In this document: positions 1 through 10,449 of the stretch, piece after piece
How positions within the stretch are numbered: position 1 is the stretch's first letter
Layout: each line of letters starts with the position of its first letter
Assembly: GCA_030762935.1 (NCBI GenBank)
Contig: CM060887.1
Location: 8,796,501-8,860,500, forward strand
DNA length: 64,000 nucleotides
DNA from: Hymenopus coronatus
Taxonomy: Eukaryota; Arthropoda; Insecta; Mantodea; Hymenopodidae
Direction of reading: 5' to 3'
The notes under the pieces: model-generated
Databases searched by the model: none
What the model was told of the DNA's origin: nothing
What the model saw: only the letters and a program-made list of their open reading frames with translations
Position numbers and translations under genes: made by a program

Positions 1-626
1 GTAAACTACCAAAGTTAGTATTTAAGTTCAGTATATCCCAGGGATGCGGCACGAAGATTTTAAGAAAAATCCTCCCACACCAAACTACCCTTTACATGGA
101 ACTTTTTTCGAAATTTGTGATTTTTCAGAAATGGCTTCAACGATTTTGATTAAAATATCAAAGACATTTACCTGACAAATAAAATGTATATCTTGAATTT
201 TCTGGGAATAGCCTTTGAAGACTACTTTATTCTAGATGAATTTTACGGATTTTTGCATAACTGCTAAACCGTAACAGATGGACGAAAACTTAAAACACAA
301 AAAAACATAATTTATGTTATATACATTTTTTTCTTGGAGTTGATCGTTTTTGAGATATTTCTTGTTTTTGGTTTCAGCTTTGAAAAACATACTTTCCTCA
401 TACAGAAATTTGTCAACTCGTGTCCATACAAACAAAGGAACATCAGTCACATAGCAACCAGCTTTTGAATATCACTTTAACCTATGGTACTCCCTTATTT
501 CGCTTCAACTAACGAGGAAGCAAGTAATAAGACTATTTCTGTTAATTTTTTCTCAATTAGATGAATAGAATAATTTGTTGTGAGAGATGTAGAGAAAGTC
601 ATGTGAATGGTACACATCAGATTTTT
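1..626 (+). mobile_element. R1 copy, cut by window edge
   Basis: R1 copy running off the left edge. It starts inside the element just before the central block and reaches the 3' end, with the subterminal GTAGAGAAAGTCATGTG, the stem-loop and CATCAGA followed by T. R1 is the dispersed ~0.87 kb family defined in the summary. Its copies carry no shared long open frame, so the short ORFs within them are not genes. Confidence 0.85.
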
Positions 627-654
627 ATATATATGTTTTTATTAAGTTGTATAG

Positions 655-770
655 AATTGTTCTTTATTCCTTTACTCATTGAACCATTGCTGTGTTAAAT
701 TTAATGCATTGCCTGGTAGAGTGGAAGAGAAGGTCTTATGGCCTAAAATCCAACCAGGATAAATAAATGT
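655..770 (+). mobile_element. LINE-like 3' tail (candidate)
   Basis: The stretch around GGTAGAGTGGAAGAGAAGG, followed by a (A)TAAATAAATG end, resembles the 3' tails of arthropod non-LTR retrotransposons. No coding sequence for it is present. The call rests on resemblance only and could be wrong. Confidence 0.3.
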
Positions 771-1395
771 AGAAGTGCAATACAAGATATGATTAATTAT
801 ATCGCCAAGAAAGTAATCAGAGGTATATTTATATTACGTGTTTTAAAAAAGCATGCGTTTTCCAATGTTTTATCATCTTTTATTATGGACAAATCCAAAG
901 CCATGTGAGTTATGGTATTTTAATTTGGGGGATCACGCTATAGCTAAAAAGATACTTTAATATAGAAAAAGGCAATTCGAATTTTATGTGGTGTAGCCCT
1001 CTGGACTCATTGTAAACCGTTAAACTTTGACTTCATTGTTTGTGTTCCACTGCCTCTTATTTCCTAAGAAAAATAGTCATAAATCCAATCTATGTTCCCA
1101 AATCCATCTTCATCACACCAGCACTAGTTCCAATATTTACATAAATAGATGTAAATATAGTAAGATACAAAATTCCTTTGAGGCAGCATCATTAAATCCA
1201 TTTAACAAACTCAGTAACAGCACTAGAGCTCTCTCCATTGAATTTTTTAAGAGGTCAGTGAAGCGCACTTTGATTTTAAATCCATTTTATTGTCTGGATG
1301 AATTTTATAACACTGCCAATTGTTTTTGATCTTACTTGTATTTGACGTTGCTACACAATGTACTTTGTTCTGGAAAATAAACTTGTCTATCTATT
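771..1395 (+). pseudogene. LINE reverse transcriptase C-terminal remnant
   Basis: 5'-truncated non-LTR retrotransposon. Reading across frameshifts gives a reverse-transcriptase end: ...VIRGIFILRVLKK (around 790-850), QSHVSYGILIWG (around 890-930), then an open stretch 1027-1329 with the typical C-terminal ...FNKLSNS...FKRSVKRTLILNPFY...DEFYN. Frame breaks near 885 and in 940-1020 kill it. The 3' UTR ends ATTTGACGTTGCTAC...AATAAAC and abuts R1 at 1396. The same tail recurs at 1990-2043. The clade (Jockey or RTE-like) cannot be fixed by eye. Confidence 0.7.
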
Positions 1396-1989
1396 TAACT
1401 ACCCTATACATAGAACTTTTATCGAAAATTTTGATTTTGGCAAAATGGCTCCAACGATTTTAATTAAAATACCGTATATTAAAGATATTTACCTCACAAA
1501 TAAAATGTATATCTTGAATTTTCTGGGAATAGCCTTGGAAGGCTACTTGATTCTGCATGAATTTTGCGGAATTTTTCATAACCGCTAAACCGTAAGAGAT
1601 AGACAAAAACTTACTACAAAAAATGTAGAGCACGTTAAAACACATAATTTATGCCGTATACCTTTTCTTCGTGGAGTTGATCATTTATTAGGTATTCCTT
1701 TTTTTTATTTTCAGCTTTGAAAAAATTATACTTTTCTCATATAGGAATTTGTCAACTCCTGTCCATACAAACAAAGGAAGTTCAGTCACATAGCAACCAG
1801 CTTTTGACTTTCACTTTAACCTATGTTACTCCCTTATTTCGCTTCTACTTACAAGGAAGCAAGTAATAAGACTTTCTGCTAATTTTTTCTCGATTACCAT
1901 GAAGTAAATAAAAGCATAGATACGCTTTTTAACAGTAATTTGTTGCAGAGATGTAGAGAAAGTAATGTGAATGGAACACATCGGATTTT
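1396..1989 (+). mobile_element. R1 copy, 5'-truncated
   Basis: Begins in the ACTACCCT(T)TACATGGAAC block right at the LINE 3' junction and runs to the 3' terminus (stem-loop, then CATCGGATTTT). The 5' third is absent. Confidence 0.85.
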
Positions 1990-2037
1990 AATTGACGTTG
2001 CTACACACTGTTCTTTGTTCTGGCAAATAAACTTATC

Positions 2038-2043
<6 letters not shown>
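1990..2043 (+). mobile_element. LINE 3' end, about 50 bp
   Basis: ATTGACGTTGCTACACA...GGCAAATAAACTTATCTA repeats the last ~50 bases of the LINE that ends at 1395. It sits directly on the 3' T-tract of the preceding R1 and is followed by (GA)n. This looks like an extreme 5' truncation after target-primed insertion. Confidence 0.6.

Positions 2044-2101
<58 letters not shown>
2041..2101. repeat. (GA)n microsatellite
   Basis: About 60 bases of uninterrupted GA dinucleotide directly 3' of the LINE tail. It produces the artefactual Leu/Ser-repeat ORF on the minus strand. Confidence 0.95.
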
Positions 2102-2104
<3 letters not shown>

Positions 2105-2620
2105 CAGACGCGATAAAGGAAGCGAAACATCGAACCAAAATGCTGACAGCAACTGGGTTAACAGCTTTAACCTCATATACACAAGCAACTGCTTTTCTTA
2201 TCCATGCCAAAGACAGAATTGTCCTTCAAGATATTTATGTCCTGGAAAGTTTGAAACTGCAGTTTTAGACAAACCACTTGTTTCGAAATAATAGATGTTG
2301 CTTCACACCACTGTCTTGACAAGCAGTGCCTTTCATTCCACGATGCCTGTTCAGGACTTGTTTTGGGGTCTCGTATTCTGGAGGTCGAGGGTTCTTTTTC
2401 TGTAGGACCACAGCTTTATTCGTGGTTTTCCTAGGGAGGTAGACAAATGCTAAATTAGATATACATTGCAGTCATTTCCTCCTATGTTATTTCATCTTGA
2501 AAGGGTGTAGAGTCAATCAAATAAACGGGGTTGACCCGTGGAAGAACATACTCAAACTAGAAACGTTAGGGATCCCGCTAAGTTATGCTTGCCACTATCG
2601 GATCTGTTCGCCCTCTTAAA
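2102..2620. other. Unassigned, possible old SINE
   Basis: No gene recognised. At 2370-2475 a B-box-like GGTCGAGGGTTC followed by GTGGTTTTCCTAGGGAGGTAG hints at a decayed tRNA-derived SINE, but no A box is convincing. Confidence 0.3.
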
Positions 2621-2768
2621 TCGCTAAGAGCTATTTTTGAGATAATAAAATTTTCAAAAATGTTTGTATGTAAAGGGTATATGGGGTGGGGGATTTTCTT
2701 GAAAATATTCTTGTCGCATATCTGGGAGATAATCATCTTAAATACTATGTTTGATATTTAAAGGACTT
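2620..2768 (-). mobile_element. R1 internal fragment
   Basis: Minus-oriented piece from the ATGG(C)TCTAAC block through ATCTTCGTGTCGCAT-like sequence. It is truncated both sides and lies head-to-head with the complete copy that begins at 2777. Confidence 0.7.
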
Positions 2769-2776
2769 TAATTTTT

Positions 2777-3646
2777 ACTTTCTCTACACGTACTATATAC
2801 ATAGTGTATAGATAAAGTATTGCACTCCACCCAAAAATTAGATACCGAGATTTCACCGGAAATATATGTTTTAGGGTCCCCTGTTACCAAAAAAAGTATT
2901 TTCAGAAAAAGTTTCGTGTGTGTAGGTCCGTGTGTCAGTGTGTCTGTGAACAGTTAACTCAAAAACGAAAAGTCGCTAAAATACCAACCTTGGTATTTAA
3001 GTTTTAGTATGTTCCAGGGATGCGACACGAAGATTTTGAGAAAAATACCCCCAACCTAAATTACCCTTTACATGGAACATCTTTCGAAATGTTTGATTTT
3101 ATTAAAAATGGCTCTACCGATTTTGATTAAAATACCGTATATAAAATATATTTAAGTGAAAAATAATATGTATATCTTGAATTATCTGGGAATATCCTCT
3201 GAAGACTACTTTATTCTCGATGAATTTTACGGAATTTTACATAACTGCTAAACGGTAAGAGATGGACAAAAACTTACCACACAAAAAGTGTAGAGCACAT
3301 TAAAACACAATTTATGTTGTGTACATTTTTTTAGTGGAGTTGATCGTTTTTGGGATATTCCATGTTTTTGGTTTCAGCTATGAAAGCTTAGCTTTTCTTG
3401 TACAGGAATTTGTCAACTCCTGTCCATACAAACAAAGGAACATCAGTCACATAGCAACCAGCTTTTGATATCACTTTAACCAATGGTACTCCCTTATTTC
3501 GCTTCTACTTAAAGGAAACGACTAATAAGACTATTTGTGCTATTTTTTTCTCGATTAGCGTGAAGTAAATAGAAGCATAAGCTTTTTAACAATACTTTTT
3601 GTAGAGATGTAGAGAATTTCATGTGATGGAACACTTCAGATTTTTT
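2777..3646 (+). mobile_element. R1 copy, full length
   Basis: Complete copy of about 870 bp. The 5' end is TTTTT|ACTTTCTCTACACGTAC with the ACTATATACATAGT palindrome. It has a GT-rich core at 2917-2945 and ends with a slightly degraded stem-loop and CAGATTTTTT. Useful as a length reference. Confidence 0.9.
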
Positions 3647-4014
3647 ATTTATGTCCAGTTTTTTATTCAGGAGTCTTAAGCATATATTTCCAATCTAATC
3701 TCGGTTTTTAATTTTTGGGTGTATGTTGTACAAATGCACTAGAGAAATTAAAGACAATCCTTGAACATACATCATTTTTCTATTGGTTTAGAAGCCTAAT
3801 CCCTCTTCCCACCTCCACCTTCTAATACGCCTACACAGAGCCAAGTTTTGTTAAGTGTCTGGAACATTCCGTTAAAGTCTGTATTGCTTGCGTGGCATAC
3901 GTAAGTGTTAGGCATGCTGCCTATAGCACACGGCGTTATCTGTTCAATACTCTTCCATTTGAGTACAGAAGACAATTACAAACTTACTTAAGGGTTAGAC
4001 GTCCTTTTTACATT
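3647..4014. other. No feature recognised
   Basis: AT-rich spacer between two R1 copies. I see no coding similarity, tRNA-like box or clear repeat. Confidence 0.5.
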
Positions 4015-4780
4015 CTTTGGTACGTACATAGTACATAGAAAATGAATTAATTTCCACCTAAAATTTAGATATTTAAATATCAATATAAATACGCGTTTTA
4101 GAGTGATCTGTATAAACAAAATAATTTTTAGAAAAAGTCCATGTCTCTTTCTCTGTGTGTGTGTGTGCGTAGCTCAAAAACGAAAAGACCATTTTGTATT
4201 TAAAAATTCGAAAATTTTGATTTTCTCAAAAATAGCTCTAACAATTTTGAATCAAATCTCTTATATTTAAGATATCTTCAGTCCAAATAAAATGTATATC
4301 TTGAATTTTCTATGAATACCCTCTGAAGAGTATTTATTCTGGATTATTTTTATTGAATTTTACATAGCTGGTAAACCATAAGAGATAGACAAAAAGTCAC
4401 TTCACAAAATATGTAGATCACAATAAAACTCAATTTATGTCATATACATTTTTTTCGTAGAGTTGATCGTTTTTGAGATATTCCTTGTTATTGGTTTCAG
4501 CTTTAAATAACATTTTATTTTTCTCGTACAGGAATTTGTCAACTGCTGTCCATACAAACAAAGGTACATCAGTCACATAGCAACCAGCTTTTGACTATCA
4601 CTTTAACCTATGGTACTCCCTTATTTCGCTTCTACGTACAAGGAAGCAAGTTATAAGGCTATTACTGATAATTTTTCTCAATTAGGATCTAGTAAATAGA
4701 AGAACAATCTTTTTAATAATAATTTTCTACAAACTATTGTTGTTGTTCACCTTCTGATGTGATTGAAACACATCAGATGG
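4015..4780 (+). mobile_element. R1 copy, divergent
   Basis: Divergent at the 5' end (palindrome degraded to ACGTACATAGTACATAG) with a GT core at 4154-4168 and an internal deletion after the AAATACCAAAC block. The 3' stem-loop survives as GATGTGATTGAAACACATC at 4757-4775. Confidence 0.75.
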
Positions 4781-5143
4781 TTTAATTAAAAACACTAATT
4801 TTATAATACAAAACAACTATAACTATCCTCTTTTCATTGTTGTAGGTTAGTGTAATGCGAAATTAGAAAATAGGACCAGTAAAAATACTAAAAGTTTTGA
4901 TTGATCATCTTTGTTGTATAAGTGGACATCATGCAATAGTGGGTTTATTTACATATTGTCGTGACCCTGACCGCCAACCCAGCTACCGAGCCTAGCTTAT
5001 CGGAGTCTGTAATATGATACTTTGCTTACTTAAAGTCACAGCGAGCAAACTTTGTACAGTCTGTATCGGAAGTGTTCCGCATATGTTTGTATTCAATGTG
5101 GGCAGTAAATAGTGCTGATTTTATTTATTTTATTTTTTTAACA
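4781..5143. other. Spacer upstream of transposase remnant
   Basis: No gene. It probably includes the 5' flank of the transposon whose coding remnant starts at 5144. No inverted partner for its ends was found downstream. Confidence 0.35.
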
Positions 5144-5612
5144 ATGGCTCCTACGTTTTCAAACTTTAGTGGCAAGGTATTACTTAGTTAGATTAGAGAA
5201 ATATTTGTAAATGCTAGAGATGAAGGAAGAAAATGTATGTTCCCCATGTTCTTCAAAAGTCTGTAGAAAGTGAAGGAAAGAGTAGCCAAGGCAACTGATA
5301 TTTCACTGAATTCCAGGGTTCTCAAAGATAAGAAAGAAAGACAAATAAAACGTAATATATCACTTTTAAATTAAATGACGTGGAACGATTGTGTCAGCAG
5401 CTAATTGCAGACATTGGCAGGCCAGAATGGGAAAATGTGTGTTGACATGTTGAGAACATTGAAAGTCATTAGAAACAATTGTAGAAAATCAAAAAGAAAG
5501 AATTCTAATCCAGGATAGTGGTGGAGAAAGGAGCGATAGCGTTGATGATGACAATGACGTGAGCGAAGACGAAGGACTGTCAGGTGTGGAAGAATTGGAG
5601 GCAGACGATTGA
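5144..5612 (+). pseudogene. DDE transposase, internally deleted
   Basis: N- and C-terminal ends of a DDE-type transposase with the catalytic middle missing. The 5' part reads MAPTFSNFSGKVLLS*IREIF...KVKERVAKATDISLNSRVL, the layout of an N-terminal helix-turn-helix found in common arthropod transposases (an SGK/IRE helix, then a short 'RVAKATGIS'-type helix). After about 5385 the sequence jumps to a C-terminal EWENVC-HVE segment. It ends with an acidic tail, SDSVDDDNDVSEDEGLSGVE, and a stop at 5610. In-frame stops (around 5189, 5268 and 5440) and the missing DDE core make it dead. Family naming is by overall pattern only. Confidence 0.6.
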
Positions 5613-5802
5613 CATTGTTTATATAGTAGGCCATTTGTATAGATAGGAATATAAGACATGTTTATCAGTGCAGTGCATAAGAGGTGACAGATATTTGACA
5701 TTGACTGTGACAGACATGAATCGACTGGTAAACTGCTTATCTGAAAGTACAACTTGCTTTCTAGCTCTCATTATGATTTTCAGATCTGTTGCGCCAGTTA
5801 TA

Positions 5803-6491
5803 CAGGGTGTTAATGAATTATACCCGAAATAATTTGGGAGATTGTGCACGTGACTGATATAAGTAATTTGAGATCGGCGATGCATGGTCCCCGGATAATC
5901 ATGCCGTTAAACGTGTGGGTATCAGGTGCTGATAAGTCGATGTTAAAGCAAAGCAGGTTGAAAAAATAGCTTAGAATGTCTTTAAAACTGCTGCCCGAGT
6001 ATAGAAATATCGATTTTTAGCAGCTCGTTACTGGCGTTCTCAAGATTTAATGTTGCAAAACTCTGTAAAATCTCTAACTAATCACTTGACAGTGCAACAC
6101 TGAGCGTTTTTTCAACTGCTCTGGTGGCTTAATGTATAACGCGGGAAGCTGCTATCACAAAGGTCATGAGTTCGTTTCCTGTAATAGAGTAAATGTTATT
6201 TATTATTTTTTTCATTCCAGACGAAATGCCGCGATACGTGAACGAGACCCGAACTCGGAAACTATCACTTGAAAGCCAGTATCATAACCACTACGCTAGA
6301 GAGATACGCTGTAATATACCCCTTCGTTTTTCGTGTTGATAAATAACCAGTGGCGTACTGGCACTTCAGAAACATGTAGCCGTTACTTCGACATTTCAAT
6401 AAACAGGCCATAAGTCTCCTATGTCAAATTACTTACTTTAGTACTCTATATATTCTGTGAAAATATTTCGGTATAGTTCATTAACAGCCTA
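5803..6491 (+). mobile_element. F2 element, TA-flanked with TIRs
   Basis: Starts TA|CAGGGTGTTAATGAATTATACC and ends GGTATAGTTCATTAACAGCCT(A)|TA, giving inverted ends of about 22 bases inside TA dinucleotides, as in the Tc1/mariner superfamily. A second copy lies inverted at 31200-31806 and confirms the repeat. There is no transposase, so it is non-autonomous. It contains a tRNA-like stretch (about 6122-6190: TGGTGGCTTAAT...GGTCATGAGTTCGTTTCC) shared with the other copy, plus a private tRNA-like insert at about 6240-6349. Confidence 0.75.
6240..6349 (-). mobile_element. tRNA-Glu-like SINE fragment in F2
   Basis: Read on the minus strand it gives GTAGTGGTTATGATACTGGC (A box side), a CTTTCAAG anticodon-loop-like motif (TTC, Glu) and a B-box-like GAGTTCGGGTCTC. 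The F2 copy at 31 kb lacks this stretch: its GATACGTG joins directly to TGGCGTACTGGCAC. So it is probably an insertion here, though deletion from the other copy is possible. Confidence 0.5.
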
Positions 6492-7365
6492 TATATGTAA
6501 ATTTGGCAGAACAAACTGTGTGGTGGTAGTGGACGTTTTCCAGCCGCAGGATGCTGACGTAAGCATTTGAGAATATAAAATGTGGGCGACGTTCGGAGTC
6601 GGGAACGCGGGATCTGACTAAAAGCTGTTGTGTGCCCCGGCAAGCAGCCAACCGATACGTACCGCTGCGGTTTTGTCGTTACCATGGTAACCCCTTGACT
6701 GTGACATCACGGCCCCTCGTTGCCTGGCAACATCTGGGCGGCTCTGCCCCGTTTCTTATTGGTGACATCGATTTCTTCAAGAGTGCCTTGCCCCTTCCTT
6801 CTCCGCCTCCGTACCGACGATCTTTGATTCGCGAGGGCGTTCTTTAAGGATACTTAAGGTCTGTCAGGGTGGTGCGCCCTCATCTTGGGAATTAAACAGC
6901 GAAAGCAATGACTACAACAGCTCGAGACACTTTTTCTGCCCTTATTGTCTTTGTTTATTTTTACCGCTGCTGGATTGGCTCTTTTCCGTTCGGTGATAGC
7001 GCCCTCATACTCTAAGGATCCTTAATTGCCCCCCCCCAACGGGGATGCTTTCGACTCATTATCCTTTAGAGTACTTTAAAACGCACTGGGTTCTTTTATC
7101 GTAGTTCCGTCACATCGGCACCTCCCCTAATGCTCCAGACTCGTTTAAATCGGATCTCAGTTGACTTCATAAAGATGTTCGTGAAGCGGCATGTAAAGTA
7201 GGCGGTGTAACAAAAGGCGGTTACTTCACTGCGTGTCACAATGTCTTAGTTCTGGCCTTCTGGCCAAATCACAGTTTGAAACATTGTTACTTAGAACAAA
7301 TATTCTCAATTTCTACCTATTCTGTTTTACAAATAAATTTCGGCGAGCAAATTGAGATTCGTTTT
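6492..7365. other. GC-richer unique region, no gene defended
   Basis: One of the few stretches without repeats, with clearly higher GC around 6520-6850. It holds a cluster of regulatory-looking palindromes (6678-6770). Short open frames on both strands are not convincing as coding; one overlaps the F2 end. It may be a promoter or first-exon region of a host gene outside the window. Confidence 0.4.
6678..6770. promoter_or_regulatory. Double X-box / CRE / CCAAT cluster
   Basis: Within 93 bases there is GTTACCATGGTAAC (6678-6691, a perfect palindrome fitting the RFX X-box consensus GTNRCC-N-RGYAAC), TGACATCA (6702-6709, CRE-like), GTTGCCTGGCAAC (6719-6731, a second perfect X-box), and ATTGG (6758-6762, inverted CCAAT) followed by GTGACATC. 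RFX factors binding X-boxes control ciliary genes in animals. Whether this is functional here is inference. Confidence 0.45.
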
Positions 7366-8198
7366 ACTTTCTCTACACGTAATATGCACAGTGTGTAGAG
7401 CAGGTACTGCATTCCATCCAAAAATTCGATACCGAGATTTCACCGGAAATACATGTTTTGGGTCCCCTGAATAAAAAAAATCATTTTTGGAAAAAGGTCC
7501 GTGTGTCTGTGTCTGTTGAGAAAACGAAAAGACCGTTAAATACCAAAGTTAATACTTAAGTTCGGTATCTTATAAGGATGCAACACGAAGATTTTCAAGA
7601 AAATTCCCCTAACCCCCACTACCCTTTACATGGAACTTTTTTTGAAAATTTTGATTTTCTCAAAAATGGCTCTAACAATTTTGATTAAAATATCGTATAT
7701 TAAAGATATTTACCTAATAAATAAAATGTATATCTTGAATTTTCTGGGAATAGCCTCTGAAGACCACTTTATTCCGGATGAATTTTACATAAGTACTAAA
7801 CCGTAAGAAATGGACAAAACTTACCACACCAAAAATGTAGAGCACGTTGAAACAGACAATTTATGTTATATAAATTTTTTTCGAGGAGTTGACCGTTTTT
7901 GAGATGTTACTTGTTTTTGGTTTCAGCTTTGAAAAACTTGTACTTTTCTCATACAGATATTTGTCAACTCGTGTCCATACAAACAAAGGAACTTCAGTCA
8001 CATAGCAACCACTTTTTGACTATCATTTTAACCTATGGCACTCCCTTATTTCGCTTCTACTTACAAGGAAGCAAGTAATAAGACTATTTCTGCTAATTAT
8101 TTCTCGATTAGCATAAAGTAAATAGAGGCATAAGCTTTTTAACAATAATTTGTTGCAGAGATATAGAGAAAGTCATGTGAAGGGAACACATAAGATTT
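7366..8198 (+). mobile_element. R1 copy, full length
   Basis: Complete, with 5' TTTT|ACTTTCTCTACACGTA and 3' GTAGAG-like GAGAAAGTCATGTGAAGGGAACACATAAGA plus T run. The GT core is short (about 7500-7520). The next R1 fragment follows directly on its T tract. Confidence 0.9.
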
Positions 8199-8200
8199 TT

Positions 8201-8475
8201 TTAGATTTTCCTTATTATTGGTTTCAGGTACTTAAACTTTTCGCATACATGAATTGGTAAACTTCAGGCAATGCATAGAAACGATTTCAATCTCATTGCA
8301 AACAGCTTTTAAAATATTTGAATATCGTTTCAGCCTATTATTGTTCCTGATTTCCTTTCAATTTGCAAGGAAGCAAGTAAAAAGATATGAAGAACATAGA
8401 AGAATATGCTTTTTAACAAAAGGTTACAGAGATGTAGAGAAAATCATGTGAATGGAACACATCAGATTTTTAGAA
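8201..8475 (+). mobile_element. R1 3' fragment
   Basis: Last third of R1, diverged (extra codon-scale changes near 8260-8330) but ending in an intact GTAGAGAAAATCATGTG, stem-loop and CATCAGATTTTT. It is head-to-tail with the preceding copy. Confidence 0.75.
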
Positions 8476-9157
8476 AAAGATCCAGGTTTGTATCTGTTGT
8501 CCTTGAGCAGCATAACTCAAAAACGAAAATTCACTTAAGTACCAAACTTATTATTTAAGTTTAGTATCTTCCAAGGATGCGACATGAATATTTTAAGAAA
8601 ATCCCCCCACCCCTAAGTACAAGATTTTTTCGAAATGTCCGATTTGTTCAAAAATGGTTCTAAAGATTGTGATTAAAATACTGTACATTAACGATATTTA
8701 CATGAAAAATAAAATGTATATCTTCAATTTTCTGGGAATAGCGTCTGAAGCTCTCTTCATTCGGGATACAGTTTATATCTAAAACAGGTAAACGGTAAGA
8801 TATAGAGAAAATATGACTACACAAAATATGTGGATCACATCAAAACACACATTTATGTCCTTTACAATTTTGTTGCGCAGATAACCGTTTCCAAGTTATT
8901 CCTTGTTATCGGTTTCAATTTTAAAATACTTATAGTTTTCTTAAACTGAAAATCGTCTGCGTTTTTTTTTTTTTTTTTTTTCCCTTCGGAAGCAAGAAAG
9001 CGAATTTCAATTACAATCGCATGGTAACAGCTTTTTAAACATCTGACTATCGTTATGGCATAGTGCATTCATTTAGTTTGCTTCTACATATGAGGAACTA
9101 ATAAAGTATTTCTGTTAATGTTTATCTCGGTTAACATGAAGTAGTTAGAAAAAGGGC
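8476..9157 (+). mobile_element. R1 copy, both ends truncated
   Basis: Runs from the AGAAAAAGATCC block to the region of the GCTAAT/ATTAGC hairpin. It lacks the 5' palindrome and the 3' stem-loop. A T/C homopolymer of about 20 T interrupts it near 8962-8983. Confidence 0.7.
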
Positions 9158-9360
9158 TCCATTATCCGAATTCATTTAAGTGCGACTCTGGATCATTTCA
9201 AAGACACAGTTAATTAATTTTGTGTAAATACATTAGTGAATTTACAAAAAAAAACCCATGATTGCTCTGTTTTGTTATACTTTTGATCAAAAGTGCAGAC
9301 ACATGCAAATAAACGAAGTGAGTATTTACTCCAGCATATAATTAGCAGCAAAAGTACATT

Positions 9361-9477
9361 ACTTTTTTCCTTCTCTACTTAGTACATAGGTAGAGACGGT
9401 ATTGCATTCCACCCAAAAATTTGGTTGCCAGATTTCACTTGAAATACACCTTTCAGGGTCCCCTGAATCCAAAAAAG
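9361..9477 (+). mobile_element. R1 5' fragment
   Basis: First ~115 bases of R1 (CTTAGTACATAGG palindrome remnant, then GGTATTGCATTCCACCC...GGGTCCCCTGAATCC). It is cut exactly where the inverted 3' fragment at 9478 starts. Confidence 0.75.
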
Positions 9478-9665
9478 TCTGATGTATTCCATTCATATGA
9501 CTTTCTCTACATCTCTGTAACAAATCCTTGTTAAAAAGCTTATTCTTCTATCCACTTCATGCTAATCGAGATAAACATTAACAGAAACGGTCTTATTACT
9601 TAAGTTCCTTATAAGTAGGAGGGAAATAAGGCAATACACTAGGCTAAACCGACAGTCAAATGTCT
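9478..9665 (-). mobile_element. R1 3' fragment, inverted
   Basis: Minus-oriented 3' end with stem-loop GATGTATTCCATTCATATGAC and subterminal repeat. It breaks off near the CAGTCAAATG block. With the previous fragment it makes a 5'-end/3'-end chimera. Confidence 0.75.
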
Positions 9666-9693
9666 GATTTATATTTGATTGAAACTCCTTTTT

Positions 9694-10378
9694 ACTTTCT
9701 CTACACGTACTATGTACATAGTGTATAGAGAAGGTATTGCACTCCACCAAAAAATTCGATACCGAGATTTCACCGAAACGACATGTTTTAGGGTCCCCTG
9801 TAACCAAAAAATGTATTTCCAGAAGAAGGTCCGTGTATGTGTGTGTGTGTCCCTGTGTTTTTGACCACGATAACTCAAAAACGAAAATTTAGTAAAACAC
9901 CAAGCTTGGTATGTAAGTTTAGCATCTTCCAGGAATGCAACACAAACATTTTGAGAAAAGTCCCTCCCCATCCCAAACTACCCTTTAAATGGAACTTTCT
10001 TTGAAATTTTTGACTTTCTTAAAATGTCATATATTAAAGATATTTACCTGACAAATAAAATGTATATCTTGAATATCCTGGGAATAGTCTCTGAAGACTA
10101 CTTTATTCTCAATGAATTTTACGGAATTTTGCATAACTCCTAAACCGTAAGAGATGGACAAAAACTTACAAACAAAAATGCAGAGCACGTTAAAACACAT
10201 GATTCATGTTGTATACATTTTTTCTCGTGGAGTTGATCGTTTTTGAGATATTCTTTGTTATTGGTTTCAGCTTTGAAACACTTATACTTTTCTCATACAA
10301 GAATTTGTCAACTCCTGTTTTAATTTGGTGCAGAGATTTAGAAAAAGTCATGTGAATGGAACACATCATATTTTTTTC
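9694..10378 (+). mobile_element. R1 copy with internal 3' deletion
   Basis: Intact 5' end and palindrome ACTATGTACATAGT, GT core at 9838-9850. A deletion at about 10317 joins the CAACTCCTG block directly to TGCAGAGATTTAG and the 3' terminus. Confidence 0.85.
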
Positions 10379-10430
10379 TATCTCTTACTGTTTACCAGTT
10401 ATATAAAATTTATCCAGAATAATCTGAACC
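10379..10430 (-). mobile_element. R1 internal scrap
   Basis: About 50 bases matching CTATCTCTTACGGTTTACCAG...TCATCCAGAATAA of R1 in minus orientation, wedged between two plus copies. Confidence 0.5.
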
Positions 10431-10449
10431 TTTTTTTCTAAAGGTTATT

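Noticed and set aside
1894..2130. Leu/Ser-repeat ORF on the minus strand
   Set aside because: Pure product of the (GA)n microsatellite.
6446..6847. Divergent ATGs in a good context (CCATGG) on both strands at the X-box palindrome
   Set aside because: The palindrome itself creates ACCATGG on both strands. The minus frame ends inside the F2 terminal repeat, and the plus ATG meets a stop after four codons. No coding evidence.
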